Positions 1 to 12,869 of a stretch of DNA of 64,000 bases are shown one piece after another. The DNA is from Hyaloperonospora brassicae (taxonomy: Eukaryota > Oomycota > Peronosporomycetes > Peronosporales > Peronosporaceae): the NCBI GenBank assembly GCA_947650285.1, contig CANTFL010000143.1:180315-244314 (forward strand). The letters are read 5' to 3'. The notes beneath the pieces were generated by a model. That model did no database searches. It was not told the DNA's origin and saw only the letters and a program-made list of their open reading frames with translations. How positions within the stretch are numbered: position 1 is the stretch's first letter; each line of letters opens with the position of its first letter. Both the position numbers and the translations under genes were made by a program.

Positions 1-565
1 TAATCATCAGGAGGCCAATATACGTTCCTGTCCGGAAAGTTGCCGCGACGCTTGCCCAGACTGATCTATGTCGAAGTTGTTGATTACGTAACCGAGCGTA
101 TAAATCCAATTGAGAGTCCATACCTATCCAAAAGATATAGGGACTGATACGGCTCGGACACGTAAGATCATCAAATATCGGAAGGTCGATATGCTTTCCA
201 GCCCGGAAATATGCCACGTCACTTGCAGACAAAAATCCAAGTGATCTAGAGGCTTTTTTATCATAGACGTGTGGATACTCCAATGCCTAGAGTTCAAAAA
301 AAATTCCTATCGGGGAGGTAGCCACGCGTCTCGTGTAGAAGGAAGTAGCCTAGACTATGTTCAATGCTATACAACCAAATCGAGAAACCTACAACCTAGC
401 CTATCTGTGCCTAAGGCAATCGCCACTCGTTGTTCAATGAATACGTCTGTCTCTTGTATCCCGTAGGCTCCCTAGTCATCCTCTACTTCTGCCATAGATC
501 AGTGTCCGATCTGGGATAAGATCCCGTATTGAATCTCCTCCCAAATCAAATCCACTTGGGTCCGA
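1..565 (+). repeat. Left arm of a long inverted repeat (family B)
   Basis: This stretch reappears almost unchanged, reverse-complemented, at 12870-13428; base 1 pairs with base 13428, so the arm probably continues left of the window. Similarity fades after about 565. Read with the Gypsy-1 element next to it, it lies where the 3' internal tail before the 3' LTR would be. In the partner copy the same sequence is followed about 117 bp later by a family-A LTR, which supports that reading. A 65-codon open frame at 269-466 is shared with the partner, but I see no protein family in it. Confidence 0.8.
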
Positions 566-944
566 AATCCTCTCGAATAGATTTCCCTTAATACGATCAG
601 GTAGTCGTGATCCACTCACCGGCACTTCGTATCAAGGTCGGCTGGCAAGGTAACCATTTTTCCTTACCTTTGTCACACCTTATTTAAATTCACTCCTTTA
701 CAACCGTCCCCTATACCGGCAGCTGGTGGTCAGCGTTAGTCTAGCTGTACATCGTCTTATTAGTAGAAGAGTCGTCATGGATATCTTACTCGCTCCATCA
801 TCATTGTAGACGTTGGTAACCGAATTTACTCTTGTTGCCGTGGCCGCTCCCTCTGTAACACCTTATTTTATGTCCAGATTCGTCGGATGCTCCCTAAGAT
901 AGACATGTACGGATTAGACTCGTACTGTACGGGCGGATACGTAG

Positions 945-3280
945 ATTCTCTTCCCTAGTTCCCGAGTCAGTCCATATTTGACACCAAGTCGCCAGGCGCG
1001 GAATGATCAGATGGTCTTCATCTTGAATAAAAGCGAATCCCAAACAACTGTTTCGAAAAATTATCAGTCTCTTGATATGTTTTCATATCAACAAATCCAC
1101 ACTGAGAAGTTGCAGAAGGAGTTACATGATATTCATACATATGCTGCTCCATACGTGAACTTCTTCCAAAAATTATTATCGTCTGCGTCAGGAACATGGC
1201 GATGCACTCCATCGATGTTCGGAGTTCTAGCAGGATCTGAACAACCGCCAGGATTAGTAGGAAGATATCAAATGACTCAAGTCAGAACTCCGAAAGGCCA
1301 CAAACAAGCGATATATCATCAAAAAAAATTCAAGCGGGATCTTGCGTTAGTACAGCGGGATCTGGAATTGGCAACGGCGAAGATGGATGCAAATATATAG
1401 TCTCATGCGGACGACCTGCGGCACATAAAGCACCGGGCGTCCAAATATTCGTAGCGCTACTCGGATCAGCAAACGTAAAATGGACGTTGAAAAGATAGCA
1501 AGGTAGCCATAAGGACCAATCACCTTTAACTCGAGATCGATTTTTGCCTAAAAACTGATGCTGTCATCTAGCTAGAAAATTCAAGCCGGGAGCACAGATG
1601 CGCATTTGAAGCGGTAAGAATTTTCGGTGTTACGTGTTAAAATAAAGCGGGATTTGGCGATCCGCGATCGAATTTCACTTCGTATTTCCTTTCCCTCTTT
1701 CTGTCCCAGATCATACCAGCATCATATTGGACCATCGTTACCGCAGCATTAGTGCAGGGCCTGCCACATCGCTCCCACATACGTTATCGGAGCAAGATTT
1801 TCGCAGATCCGTCATCTGCTACATTTTGCAAAATTTTTTGGAGCAAACCTTCTTTGGATGCGTCCACCATTATCTCAACGGGATTGGTGACCAATGCTCG
1901 AGTCCCAGCTTAATCCCCGCTAGAATGCCTTCAGCGTTCCGTCTTCTCGCGCTTCCACGAGGCTATCTGGGCCTCAATGTAAGCACAAGTCACAATCACC
2001 TCCGTCGGTCGAGTAGTAAAACGAATGATTTGATCGGGAAATTAGGGGCCGAACCGTTATAGACTTGTGGCGATCCCGTTCCTCGGCGCGTCGTTCAACG
2101 AAGGAGGTGGGTAAGGGAGCTTTATCTTGGCCATTAGTCGTCGTGGACTCTCGTAGCCCAGCTTCAGACTCCTCTTATACGAATTCGTTGCCTCCTGCAC
2201 CTTTTGACAAGGTTTTTATGGTGAATATACCGTATGTAGCCTCCAGTGCTTCTGACAGTACAGTCAATAAATCTAACGAAGATCCCGAAACGATTCATTA
2301 TCTCCTGTCTCCTGAAAAAATAATTGGATCACCCGTCGAACAAGTCCCCGCAGAGCCAGTAAATCCGAGGTATCGTGATCGCATCCCCCGATCCCTTTCT
2401 GAAGTTGATTTATGGTATTTGAAGTGATTGAGCTGGATCTGCGTGCTGAAGACGGAATAAATAATGTTTTACTACACTTCTTAAAGCTAAAAGTATATTC
2501 ATCCTCTAAGGGTCTGATTCTGGATCCCTCGCCAGCCGAAACCAAATGGGTATCTTGCTTGGTCACCTTTGCGAAGATCTCATTTCTCTACACTTAAAAG
2601 AACCCCGAACGATCTTGTAAAAACCATTCAATCCAATTTCGTTCAAGCCTGTAGGGTAAATCCGTACTATGCTGGATTTGTACCGAGACTACGTGGATCG
2701 CGACGCGTAGATTCTATAAGAATCAACGCATTTGTTGACAAGCACTTACGACCAGCGACAGGGGGACCCCACCTAGCAAGACATTTCCGTCAGCGCAAGA
2801 ATCGAAGATCTCTCGCTAGTCCTCGCGAACAAACGATTTTGCAGGTCATACTGCAATGGGTGATGGGAGAAAAATTTGATCTTAACTTGTTGTTCAATTT
2901 AGTCTTTTTCTACTTCCCAAGGGAATAAAAAAGCGAATTTGGTACCCCGACCTTAGGCGCAAGTTTTGGAACATTCCCAATCTGTCCTCGGCGTTGTTAT
3001 TGATTCAATTTACGGATTCTTGGCGCAACTAGTATCGTGGATAGTTGATTTAGCATCGTGGATTTCTGATCCCGCGTTTGCAAATTATATTGCTCCGGTT
3101 TTGATCGTTGTATTTCTTCATATAAATTCTTCAACCTTGTTCACGTTTTACCTTCCAGGGTTTTGTCTAGAAATTTACTTCAATAATAGGCACATCATTC
3201 ACGATTCGGATATCGGCCGCTTCAACGTCTTATTTATTGATCATATGTCCCCACCAGAAGGTTTGGGGCAGCCAACCTGA
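945..3280 (+). pseudogene. Decayed antisense coding region of Gypsy-1
   Basis: A chain of plus-strand open frames lies between the end of the minus-strand pol remnant (about 3290) and the family-B arm: 945-1400, 1727-2062, 2065-2427, 2412-2597, 2569-2928 and 2966-3280. They follow or overlap one another but change frame, as expected for one coding region broken by indels. The minus strand has far less open frame here. The 945-1400 piece is hydrophilic with a Lys/Gln-rich end. The 2966-3280 piece is strongly hydrophobic, with two probable membrane segments. I recognise no domain. In position and orientation it matches the antisense frame of Gypsy-2, but I see no protein similarity between the two. 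It could also be a captured host fragment or chance open frames. Confidence 0.45.
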
Positions 3281-3289
3281 ACATCTTGA

Positions 3290-4640
3290 CCTCCACAAAA
3301 CAACTTTAAGCTGTTGATCCTGCGGTCCTTCCTCTATGGATTGCATCTCATCAAATCGATTTCTACTAGCGTGACTGCGATTAGAGTCAAGTAGTAGGAG
3401 TCCACAATTTAGATATGCCTCGTCCACCGAATGAGAATCACTATGTCCTTTCCAATAGACCAAAAAAATTGTCGACGGATTCTTGGAAAACGTGTCTACC
3501 GACCGGATTACTCATCGGCAGTCCTTTCTGCTTTAACTTTGTTATCATATCCATTCCTGAACTTAAACTTATCTTCTGGAAGGATTGAATTTTTAAAAGT
3601 AACCCGGTCTGCCTCCGCGAGCCTTAAATATTATTGGTCTGGCGACCAGGGAATATCCTTACTTTTCCACATATACTTATGAACCACTGGAATAGCATGT
3701 AGGGTGTGCCTGCGATATCCGACCGTACCGCCCAATCCCCACACAATTCAACAACTTGGAAGTCCCATGTCGCATATGCGCCGGATTTCGACCGTAGCCT
3801 TCCTTAACCCGATCCAGATACAAATACTTATGTGATTCGACTATCACGGCAGTAAGAGTCACATCCGCTTTATACAAGTCGGTTGATCCTGGATCGCGAT
3901 TTCCATACGCTCGTTTACTGCATTTCTATCGCCTTTAAATTTACGTTGTATGCTATAACGCCATTTACGCCGATTCTGATCTCGTAAATTAGTGTTTTCA
4001 AGAGTCAAAGCTTCTCTAGAATAAATTGCGGATCCCACCCTTGCATCAAATAAAAAAGTGTATTGCCACGTACTCGATCTATAGTGGTATTAATCGCAAA
4101 CGATAGCCAATCCCTTTAATTTACATCCGTAACATACACAATTCACCGCTTTGGTCAAGGTTTGCACCATCAGTCGGCCTTCTATTTGCTTGCGGCCTAT
4201 GTGTTATCGTGGCCCTGCTTCTGTCCTGCAATCTTGTGAAACGCTCGAAATGTATTATATATCAATCCTGACTTTCTATCATGGTGGATCACTTCACTTG
4301 CACTAGCCCGCCTGATCACACACTCTTCATAACTTTACGCGATAATTTACGCAGATCGGGAACCGCGTGCCTTGGCAATGACATAACCTCAATATGGATC
4401 CACCCACATTTAAGGCTCTGTTTGGCTGTCGAAAGATCGCGGCAAAGTCGAAATCCGATCCGTGGAAATCATCTAAAATGGGTAAGAGGTCTCAAGATAC
4501 CACGCAATGATCTTCACGCGCTTAAAACTCTTTTTCCTGTTTCGCAATCCTTACATTCACATATATACCTCTGTACACTCCGGTACAGTTCTCTCCAGTA
4601 ACAATAAGGCCAAACAATCTGGTAATTTTTGCCGACAATC
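3290..4640 (-). pseudogene. pol: Gypsy-1 integrase and chromodomain-like tail
   Basis: Integrase would insert the DNA copy into the genome. YRSVQRYICECKDCETGK (about 4535-4590) contains the C-x2-C half of the HHCC zinc finger. Later pieces of the catalytic core are visible between 4270 and 4420 with stops. VESHKYLYLDRVKEGYG (frame 3677-3877) matches the region after the core. The frame 3230-3463 contains VYWKGHSDSHSVDEA, a chromodomain-like motif (W-K/R-G with acidic residues following). Such a tail can direct integration to particular chromatin. Decayed throughout. Confidence 0.7.
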
Positions 4641-4879
4641 TAATTTACTCCTTTCAGAATAGTGTGGAGCTGGTATAGGACATATTTTTTCAGCAAATCC
4701 AGTATCACTGGTTGCATTATCCTATTAAAAACCGTCTGTTAAAGTAAGGTGGGGGCAAAAGAACAAACAGCCCATCTTCGTTCACTTCATAATCGCTGGA
4801 ATTGTAGCGTTTGTATTTACCTCCGCCGCACTTAGCATTGTCATATCCACAATCATACACGTTAATATATGATGGATCT

Positions 4880-5990
4880 AGGCCTCTTAACTTTGGTTTT
4901 TTTATACCCTAAACCACATCTTCTTGTAGCACCTTCGGATCTTGACGTCTTCGCGCAGCGAATCTGGTAATTGCTGTTACCTAGATTACAGCTTTTGTGA
5001 TTTTGGGTTTTAGAACCTTGTCCAACCGACTAAGCCAAATCAATTCCTGCCGATGTGCTTCTATCACGACGATCCTGTCAATTTCTTATGCAAAGCCATA
5101 CTCAAGTCCGATCTCCACTTTGATTACGACAGTCTTTTTATACATGTGGATATTCTAAATCGGCCGCGATCGCAATCTTTCCGTAGATATACGCCGCGAC
5201 ATTTGAAGAACCGGCGCGTTACAATCGATCTCACCTCGCATTTGTCGGGGATCAAGATTTGGGTCGCATCATTTAGTGATGCGTTCTATAGTCCGATCAG
5301 CCAGCAGGTCGGAAATCACCAGCAACCCTCGATACTCTGCATCGTTCACATTGAGACGTGAGGAAAAGTCGGGCGCTTCCGACAAATGGTTTACATTTAT
5401 AGTTCCATTGCCTTAATACTTTACGCTCCGCTCTTCCGCTTTACCCAAGCGGATCCGTCAAAGAATTACCACTAGAAATTGCTCGTCCTTCTTCACGGCT
5501 GAAAACGGCTATACTGATGATATTTCTGGGTTGCTTCTACGGTATATTAAGATTCGTATTTCATCCACTTTATCTAAAGGGGTGATGCTCGCAGCCAGCG
5601 CCCCCAGGATTTCATCTTCTTCAATTTCGCACTTGCGGATCTTAAGTGTCTACATTGAAAATAATGTCGCCATCTTCCATACTTACCGTTAATTTCAAAC
5701 AATTGCAACAACCAAGCCAAAGTCAATTGGCGGGTCAGGACCTTGATCTCTTTTGCAGCTAAGATGTTGTACCATATATAGAGGATACGGAGAAGATCCA
5801 ACACTTGTTTCTCCACTACCGTAGTTGATCATATTGGCCATTAGCGTGCGACTCGTAAACGTCACCGGTCAATCAAAGTCATCGTAACTTTGCAGCAAAG
5901 CTACCGATCATCCCATTTGCTTGCATATACCACGATCGCTCATGTTCTTTCTGAATTTATGTTCTTTAGAATAGGATTTTGGGCGATGTT
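4880..5990 (-). pseudogene. pol: Gypsy-1 RNase H and second RNase H-like domain
   Basis: The segment KEIKVLTRQLTLAWLLQ in the frame 5574-5816 matches the end of a Gypsy RNase H domain. It is followed after a frame change by EDEILGALAASITP. Farther on, around 5190-5350, LNVNDAEYRGLL and RQMRGEIDC look like a second ribonuclease H fold of the kind found between RT-RNase H and integrase in some Gypsy lineages. Both are split by frame changes and stops. The two-domain reading is an inference from motif order. Confidence 0.6.
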
Positions 5991-5999
5991 TGCTTTCAT

Positions 6000-7010
6000 C
6001 GTATGAACGCGATCGTGGCCTTGTGCCAACAATTTCTACATTGAATATTCTCTTTGCAACCAGAATTTCGGTCTGTTTCCAACCCGGGTGCTGGTCCGTC
6101 TGGAGCGTTCAGACGGCGGATTCCATAAAAGTTTGCGTTTCGCAACTCATGCAACACCGATGTATCGATCGCAAAATCTTTGATAAACAATGGTGGTAAT
6201 TTAAGCACACCGAAATAATTGCATCGCGCGCAGAGTCTGCTGAAATGTAATTTTCAACGGAGATGCAAGATCCTCTGGATGAGATTCCAATTCCGCCAAC
6301 GAAGCTTGATTCCCATATAACACTTTTTAAGGTTACCAAAAACGCTTCGTGAGACTGATCCACAAAATCCACTTGTCACACGCATCCAGCAGTCTCTCCA
6401 CCTTCTAGTAAAATTAGTATCATGACTCTGCCGGAATCAGCATGTCGTCGATGTACGATCTGCGTCCCAATACTGTCAGCTTTAGACCCGGGTTTGTTTC
6501 ACCTTGGATAAAGTCATTGTTTGATTTGGTGACTCGGTCGAGATATCCCCGGATCTAGTCAAGTAATTGAGGTGCCCGTATATGGCATTATCGATCAAAC
6601 AAAAGTAGATCAGTGGCTAATTTTTCAACATAAACATCATTAGCCGCCATTCAAATTGACCAGACGGCGTGACTGAACCTGAGATCAGTCTTGTCCGCTC
6701 CATCATCTCCACCACCCAAAAACCACTAGCCATATCAAAGAGTTAATACCAAAGATATTTATTGACGTTTTGATCAAATTTGTTATATAGCGGCATTGTC
6801 TACACCATCCATCTCATAATCTTATTGACCCGTCGGTAGTTGCTATGTAATCGTACGTCTTCACCGTTCTTCTTGATAATTATCACTATCGACGAAGTCC
6901 AGGATGATATCATCGGCTCGATGGTCTTCATGACGACAATCCTTTGACCAGATCCGCTATTTCATACGGAAATTAAGGTCGACTGGTATCACTCGCTTTT
7001 TGATCGGGTA
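6000..7010 (-). pseudogene. pol: Gypsy-1 reverse transcriptase remnant
   Basis: The enzyme would copy element RNA into DNA. From 5' to 3' on the minus strand there is IIKKNGEDVRL (about 6880), the palm motif DMASGFWVVEM with the first catalytic Asp (about 6720), and YIDD at 6441-6455 with SYIDDMLIPAE around it, so the catalytic Asp pair survives. Downstream, FIKDFAIDTSVLHEL (about 6140-6190) fits the connection region before RNase H. Several frameshifts and stops separate these motifs, so no functional enzyme is encoded. Confidence 0.8.
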
Positions 7011-7149
7011 ATTTTCTTCTACTACACTAATGTCGCAGACAACTCCACGTGATGCCGATGATGCTTTCTTTACAACCAGGATCAACCGAAGATTATTCCA
7101 TATAAATTGTCGTAACTTTTCTTAAAAATTCCGAACGAAGTACCTCTGG

Positions 7150-8750
7150 GTCGCCAACTTAAATGTCGTCGAGGGTGACTTCGGTTGAAGGAATTATTAC
7201 TTCGAGTAGTATATATCATGTGTTGGTCCACGTCTAGCGCGTACAAGTCTTACTTTCGTGACGGTGAACGGACGCATCGGCCTGTTCTTCCTTCGACATA
7301 TCGCGGTCAGTCTCCTCCGGATCAATCCCATCAGTCATCAACTTGGATGGTATATACGCTTCACGATCTTCCATCTTAATCTTTTCTTCCAGGTGGTGTC
7401 CGAAGTGCACTTGATCATATGCGTCGTCACTAAAGTCACCACAATCGATCAATTTTTTCTTCGCTTCGGCCTTCTACACATTCTATTGATCTTGTACCGT
7501 CTTGTAAATCTTTTTATCATGATAGAAGCGATCGTAACGGACGCTATACATCACAGTCATACCTCGGGTCGGATCCGTAGATCGTCGTCTTCGCAAAACC
7601 AACATCCCGTTCGGACAACGTCTCACCTAGTGTCTAAATATCGTCTCTCTGATGGCCGTACGGTTTATGTCGAGGATCTATTTCCTCGCTGAACGCCTCG
7701 CTGAGCTTGATCGTCTTTTGATCCTGTTCAAACAGTATGTCCGGTTGATCCTGCAATGTGTCTTCCTCTTCGACCTTGTTTGATCTTTATATCGTCTCGG
7801 CAGTCTTCCGTAAGCGTGATCGACGTCGGCCCATTTTCGTTTATATCATTGATCCCCAATTCCTTGATCTCCCTTGGATGTTTCGACCTACTCAAAATCG
7901 GCTTAGACGTATTCCAAATCAAGTGATTCACAAACGGGACTGAGTAATCCTAAATAATCTATTCCACTTGATGTGTAGCCGTATCAAACTAAAGAATTTG
8001 GCACTCCTGATACCCTCGTCAATATACTGACACATAATCGAGATATCGCGGCATTAGTTCATTTATCAACTATAAGCCCAGTAGTGATCCAAAACCGAAG
8101 ATCACGTCGTCACCGATGATGTTATTACGCTTTAAATATTTCGCTCTTCCAAGACCGGTGAATACAGTTGGTACTCAAGTGACGTAACTTCGTACCCGAG
8201 TTTGGCTTTGGAGGGTTTAAACCGATCCTTTCCTACGTTGACCCTCCAGCAATTTAACAACATGCTGATTCTTAACATTGATCGATGTTATGGTGGATCT
8301 GTACGGCGATCTTCACCCCGCCAAACTAATACGAACTTCGTCTAGCAGGCACTTAGTTTGGTCTGCCAGATATAAACAGATCCCTGCCGGTAACATTGAA
8401 TCAATGCTTAATGTTGCCTTTTGACGACTTGATTTCCTTCCAATACATAAAAATATATCACCAAAGATCCGTCCAACGTGACCTTGGTATTGGTCCTTCC
8501 GATTGCCACATACGTGCTCTCGCCGATCCTAATACATTCTTAATTCTGACTTTAATCGATCATAAACCCACCATACGAGCAAAAATGGTGTTGGTGATCA
8601 TATCTTCGGTGGAAGAGGCCAATAACATCAGGGATTTCTCGTTGTTTATCTTGACCAAGGCTTTCACTTCCTGAAACTAATTATCTATTATGTAGCTTTT
8701 CCAGTACTCTCTAAACTTGCCCGTCACAAGATCAGGCTCCAACCTCATGT
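7150..8750 (-). pseudogene. Gypsy-1 protease / linker region, badly decayed
   Basis: In a Ty3/Gypsy element the aspartic protease lies between gag and reverse transcriptase, and this is that interval. Short minus-strand frames remain, for example 7234-7452 (acidic, rich in Asp and Glu) and 7728-7931. I could not find an intact D-(S/T)-G active-site triplet. Around 8440-8650 a beta-strand-like piece (NTKVTLDG) sits where the second half of the protease would be. Assignment is mainly by position. Confidence 0.35.
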
Positions 8751-8949
8751 AATATCAGGCGTATTCGTCAATTCATTTCATGCTAAAATTTAAACTAACA
8801 GCTTATTTTTGCATGTAATATTATGCAGTATAGTTGAATCGTTTACCTTTTAATTTTACTTCTTCATTCTCACGTATGCATTAATGCAAAGCCCAGAACA
8901 CTCACCTCGTGCCAGATTCCAATTTGGCGAATAATCTAGTTTGACCTTT

Positions 8950-10800
8950 CCTACATATTAAACAAAAACATATTATCATGCTTGGTTGGTATATTTTACT
9001 TGCGGATCAGGTTGTATAAAACGTACATGGGCCAATTTTTTTCTCATGCATATCTTCGCAAGCATCGCACACGTAAAAAAAGCTTTTTTCGACGGGTGTC
9101 CTTTACGACCGCACTTCTTACACATCAATCGATTGCAACACCCACGATCGTCACGCCTCGTTATTCAGAAGGTGGTGTACGATTTTGATCGTTCACCACG
9201 AGATCGGTCTTTACGATCCGAAACCTGAGCTTGTTCGACATCATCCGCTTCTTTTTGGTGACCATTTCGATAAAGTCGGTGAGGTGTACCTCCATGATCT
9301 TAACCGTATTTAAGGTCGTTATTTTATAGTCAAACGTGAGGGTGTTCCGCAAAATTTACTCGATCCTTGGATCCGGAAACGCACTCGGCATAGATCCACA
9401 CCCACATCCGATCCACACGACTCTGAATTTGATCCGCTTCAATTAACTTTATCCGCTCATACCGCTTGCACAGCTCGGGTCGGATTCGATGGTGTAATCT
9501 CCAAACGTAAGGCCGATCGTGGTCGAAATGAGCTCGATATTACAGGAGCCTTATTAGCTGGAATCTACATGCGCCAGAGATGCGCAAAATATTCCATGTC
9601 GTCAGCATTTCATAATCTAAACAAAGTCAACTGCCTTGTCAGGTCAAGATTGTCCAGCGTTTTAATGAAGAGCTCCACATTTCGCGTCGCGTAGTTGGCG
9701 TCTCATCCCGGATCGAGGTCTTCGCCCGGATAGCCTTCACGATCGACCAATACAGATACTTTGGTGGAGTTACATCCGGTCTTTTCCTTGCATGATAGTA
9801 TTGTCGACTCCTTGATACTCCGTGCCCCTCATGTTGGATCATGGAACTTCCCATTGCTAGCTCTTATTCACGGCAAGTCTATCGGCTTAGCTGGCTATAC
9901 CATTTCGCGCTGGCTTCAGAGCAGATCGCCAAACACAAGGCAGTTTTCTACATACGGAGATTTGTCACGCAATAATGCGTCTTGGGTTTGCCATTTTATC
10001 TCCTGGCCCGAACTCCGTCTCTGTCTCAACAACTAAATTCATTTAAATTGCAAATCGTCGATACGCGTAGCAACTGCGTCGTAATCCCGCCACATGACAT
10101 GTTCTCGACAGTGGCCATCAAGGGTTGTCTAAGTTATATTTCTTGGATATCATAAGGATCTTAGTTGTAAGATCGAATATTGTGCGATTCCTTAACCGAC
10201 TTCTTCTTCACATCTGATAGATTAGCTTCTGGAGGCAACCTAAGTAACTTTGATTAAACAGCGCTTTGATGATCCATCTTCTTCCAATTATACTCGAATG
10301 TCTTTATGGCCGCTTCAAAGTACGACTGAAGATATCCAGCGGCCAACTTGGGCGCCTCGCTCAAAAATCTTTATCTGGTCAATCCTATAGCGGATCCTAG
10401 CAGCGCCGGACAGTCTCAATGGCTTCCGTTGGATAGTAAATTTCTGCCTAAATCCAAGTCCGAGTTTACTGACGCATACTGCAACGATCGGATAAAAAAA
10501 AACTCTCGGAGTGTCTACGATCGGGGGTACCACTTGTTCTAATGCGCTTCAATTGATCTATCAATCAATGGCCGGCTTGATCTCCCTATATTTTGGATCT
10601 TCAATAATGATCAACTCGTTCATTTTCTTACGCAACGATCTTTCCGCATTGGTCACTTGGTCAACACCACATTTTGATTGTGGCTGTGCATCGGAGGATC
10701 CAACCTTAAATGCTGCGTTTTGTAGCAAATGCATAAAACAAAGGGTCGCATCAAACTGATTCAAAGGTTTTTAAATTTAGGTCAGCATCCGTTGCAAACC
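8950..10800 (-). pseudogene. gag: Gypsy-1 gag remnant with zinc knuckle
   Basis: Gag would be the structural protein that packages element RNA in cytoplasmic particles. Fragments in several frames: a 67-residue piece at 10561-10764, others at 10315-10533 and 9639-9854, and at 9069-9122 a knuckle core read as CKKCGRKGH followed by ...FFTC. The first two Cys and the His are in CCHC spacing. The residue expected to be the final Cys, five after the His, appears to be Ala, with another Cys four residues later. No complete frame remains. Gag identity rests on the knuckle and on its position upstream of RT. Confidence 0.6.
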
Positions 10801-11444
10801 GATTAGCTATGCTTTCACGATCTCGAACTCTCGATTGTCGGAATACAGTTTCTTTAGCTATTTCTAGTGATATTCATACTCTAGCAATTTGACCTTCCAG
10901 TCTTCAATCCAGCTCGTCATTTGTCTTTATCTTCCACTAACTCAATCGGCCGCTCAAATGTTGTCATGTCAGAATTTATCGAATACGATCCAGTATTGCG
11001 ATCGTGTGTATCCAATTTAATCTTATGATCGTGTGAATTCAATTTGACTGCTTCTTGTTTTCGTTCAGCCTTCACGCCTGTTTTTTTGACTTAGATTGAG
11101 GGGCAATATGTTGTTACGCTTTTCCTAAGAAGCTTTCTCCCAGGAGCTCATTCTGTGCAGCAAGCTCCAGCGGTCCTCAAGGACCATTAGAGGTGTTCAA
11201 AATTCATATTTTAGATGAACAAGTCAATCCTTCTCTTTCACTTTCTCGTCCTCAACTGCCCTCCATTAACCTTGCTAATTCATGATTCCTTAACTTCTTG
11301 AGTCTTCGTTCATCTCTCATCAGCTGACGCTTCTATGAAAAATTATATCTTTGTAAATACATTTAAGTCATTGACATATGACAAAATACAGAATCATGAA
11401 GGAAAATCGACACGCGCATCATTTTCGTGAAAAGAAAATTATAA

Positions 11445-11940
11445 AATTGATGATGTGATCCCGCCTTATAATCGGCGCTCAGACGCTGACTATCGGAGGA
11501 GTTACTCGTTTTCCATGCTTGTTTCCTTCTTCATTTTGTATACCCACAGGTAGGGAGAGCTGCACTCTTCTTGGGTGACTCGTGTTGATGCCAAACTTGA
11601 CCGTGTTTGGGACTGGAGTGATCGCGTGAAGACTTTACGCGATCACAGGTCACTTGTAGGTACCCAAGATGAACTAACTAGATCTCAACGAAGATATCCC
11701 TGTCCAATGTGTAGATCTTGATCTGCATGACCTTCTGATCACTTGAGCCGTCTCGCGATCTTCATCACCCTTGCTTTCTTGCTGCACCCTATCGCAGTTG
11801 TCTTGATGTTTGTCAGAGTCCTGAACGCACCTGGATAAACAATATAGGTGTGGCACTTGTGTAGACGAATGGCGCAACGCTTTGTTTCGTCGGAAGGCGA
11901 TATATCCAGCCCAGATGAGATAATGCGGATTTTTTTAAAA
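11445..11940 (-). repeat. LTR-like repeat, family A (probable 5' LTR of Gypsy-1)
   Basis: A near-identical inverted copy is at 13540-14045. Family marks, read 5'-3' on the minus strand, are CGAGACGGCTCAAGTGATCA, a strong hairpin GATCGCGT...ACGCGATC, and a terminal stretch ending near CATCA or CACCA. It lies about 650 bp upstream of the gag remnant in the same orientation, which fits a 5' LTR. Confidence 0.65.
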
Positions 11941-11999
11941 AACAAACTATATATAATGTTAGTAAATCATCTCTGAAAAATCAATATCAAATTTAATCT

Positions 12000-12220
12000 A
12001 TCCAAAACGCTCTTATTACGCGTCTCCCGTAGAACCACTCTGTCACTAATACATCGTAATCTCCCTGATTGATCCCGAACCCCTGACTCAGATCAGGATC
12101 TGATCTCGGATCCGACCTTTGATCGTATAATCATTCGATCGGATCACGCTTGAATCGGATCCGATGTCGTGATCCACTCATCCGAACTTCGTACATATTC
12201 CGTGTACCATGGTAGCTATT
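12000..12220 (+). repeat. Diverged family-B fragment
   Basis: This resembles 461-660 in direct orientation, best in the core GTGATCCACTC...CGAACTTCGTA (12165-12195 against 610-635). It is much more diverged than the inverted pair 1-565 / 12870-13428, so it belongs to an older insertion layer. No coding signal. Confidence 0.45.
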
Positions 12221-12869
12221 CATCAGTACTTTTACTACACCATTCTTAGATCCGCTTGTTCTCAAAGGTATATATGTAATAACGAAACATGTTCGAATTA
12301 GCTCCACTTTTTCCTCCCCATTAATGTGTACCAATAAAAATTGATTTTTCTCTGATCGGCAAGTGTACCTGAACAGTTTTGTGACAAGATGGTATCTTTT
12401 CAGTTTTTCATGTCTCCGAACACTTCACTGGCGACTGGATACTGACAATTTGAGGGGTCAATACGCTTCTTTGCTTTCATACTTTATCACCTTATGTTCC
12501 CGGGAGTAGGGCGGCTTGATTGTGTCAAGGATTGTGTCGTTTAAGTGGAAATATCTCACCTGATAGATTTTTATGTGCAATAAAATGTATCTTTTCTGTT
12601 CTTCCTTACGTCATCTTGGCTATAGTTAAAATTAAACCAGCTTCACTCTGACCATTAGATTTGTCTGGCGATCGGATAACTTTCCAATGAGATACCTCGA
12701 GTCCGATCGCACTATAATATGATAAAATTCTTTAGGCTAGCCGATAAATTTTTGAGTGTTTTATTTGATTCGCGATCGCAAATAGCAGACGTCATGGGAC
12801 CATAAATAAATCTCTTATGTAAGAAAAACAAATCGTGTGCTATTTTATGTAAAATAAAGAGGATTTCAG

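Larger units (their letters stand above)
3290..10800 (-). mobile_element. Gypsy-1: decayed Ty3/Gypsy retrotransposon
   Basis: Read on the minus strand, the domain order is gag with a zinc knuckle, protease region, reverse transcriptase, RNase H with a second RNase H-like domain, integrase, chromodomain-like tail. This is the Ty3/Gypsy order. Every domain is broken by stops and frameshifts, so this is an old relic. The likely 5' LTR is the minus-strand family-A copy at 11445-11940. The matching 3' LTR is not inside the window and may lie just left of it. The DNA is strikingly rich in GATC. No target-site duplication could be placed. Confidence 0.85.

Noticed and set aside
2412..2597. Minus-strand 97-codon frame 2273-2566 as a pol extension
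   Set aside because: It lies beyond the chromodomain-like end of pol and shows no known motif, while the plus strand has a longer series of frames here.
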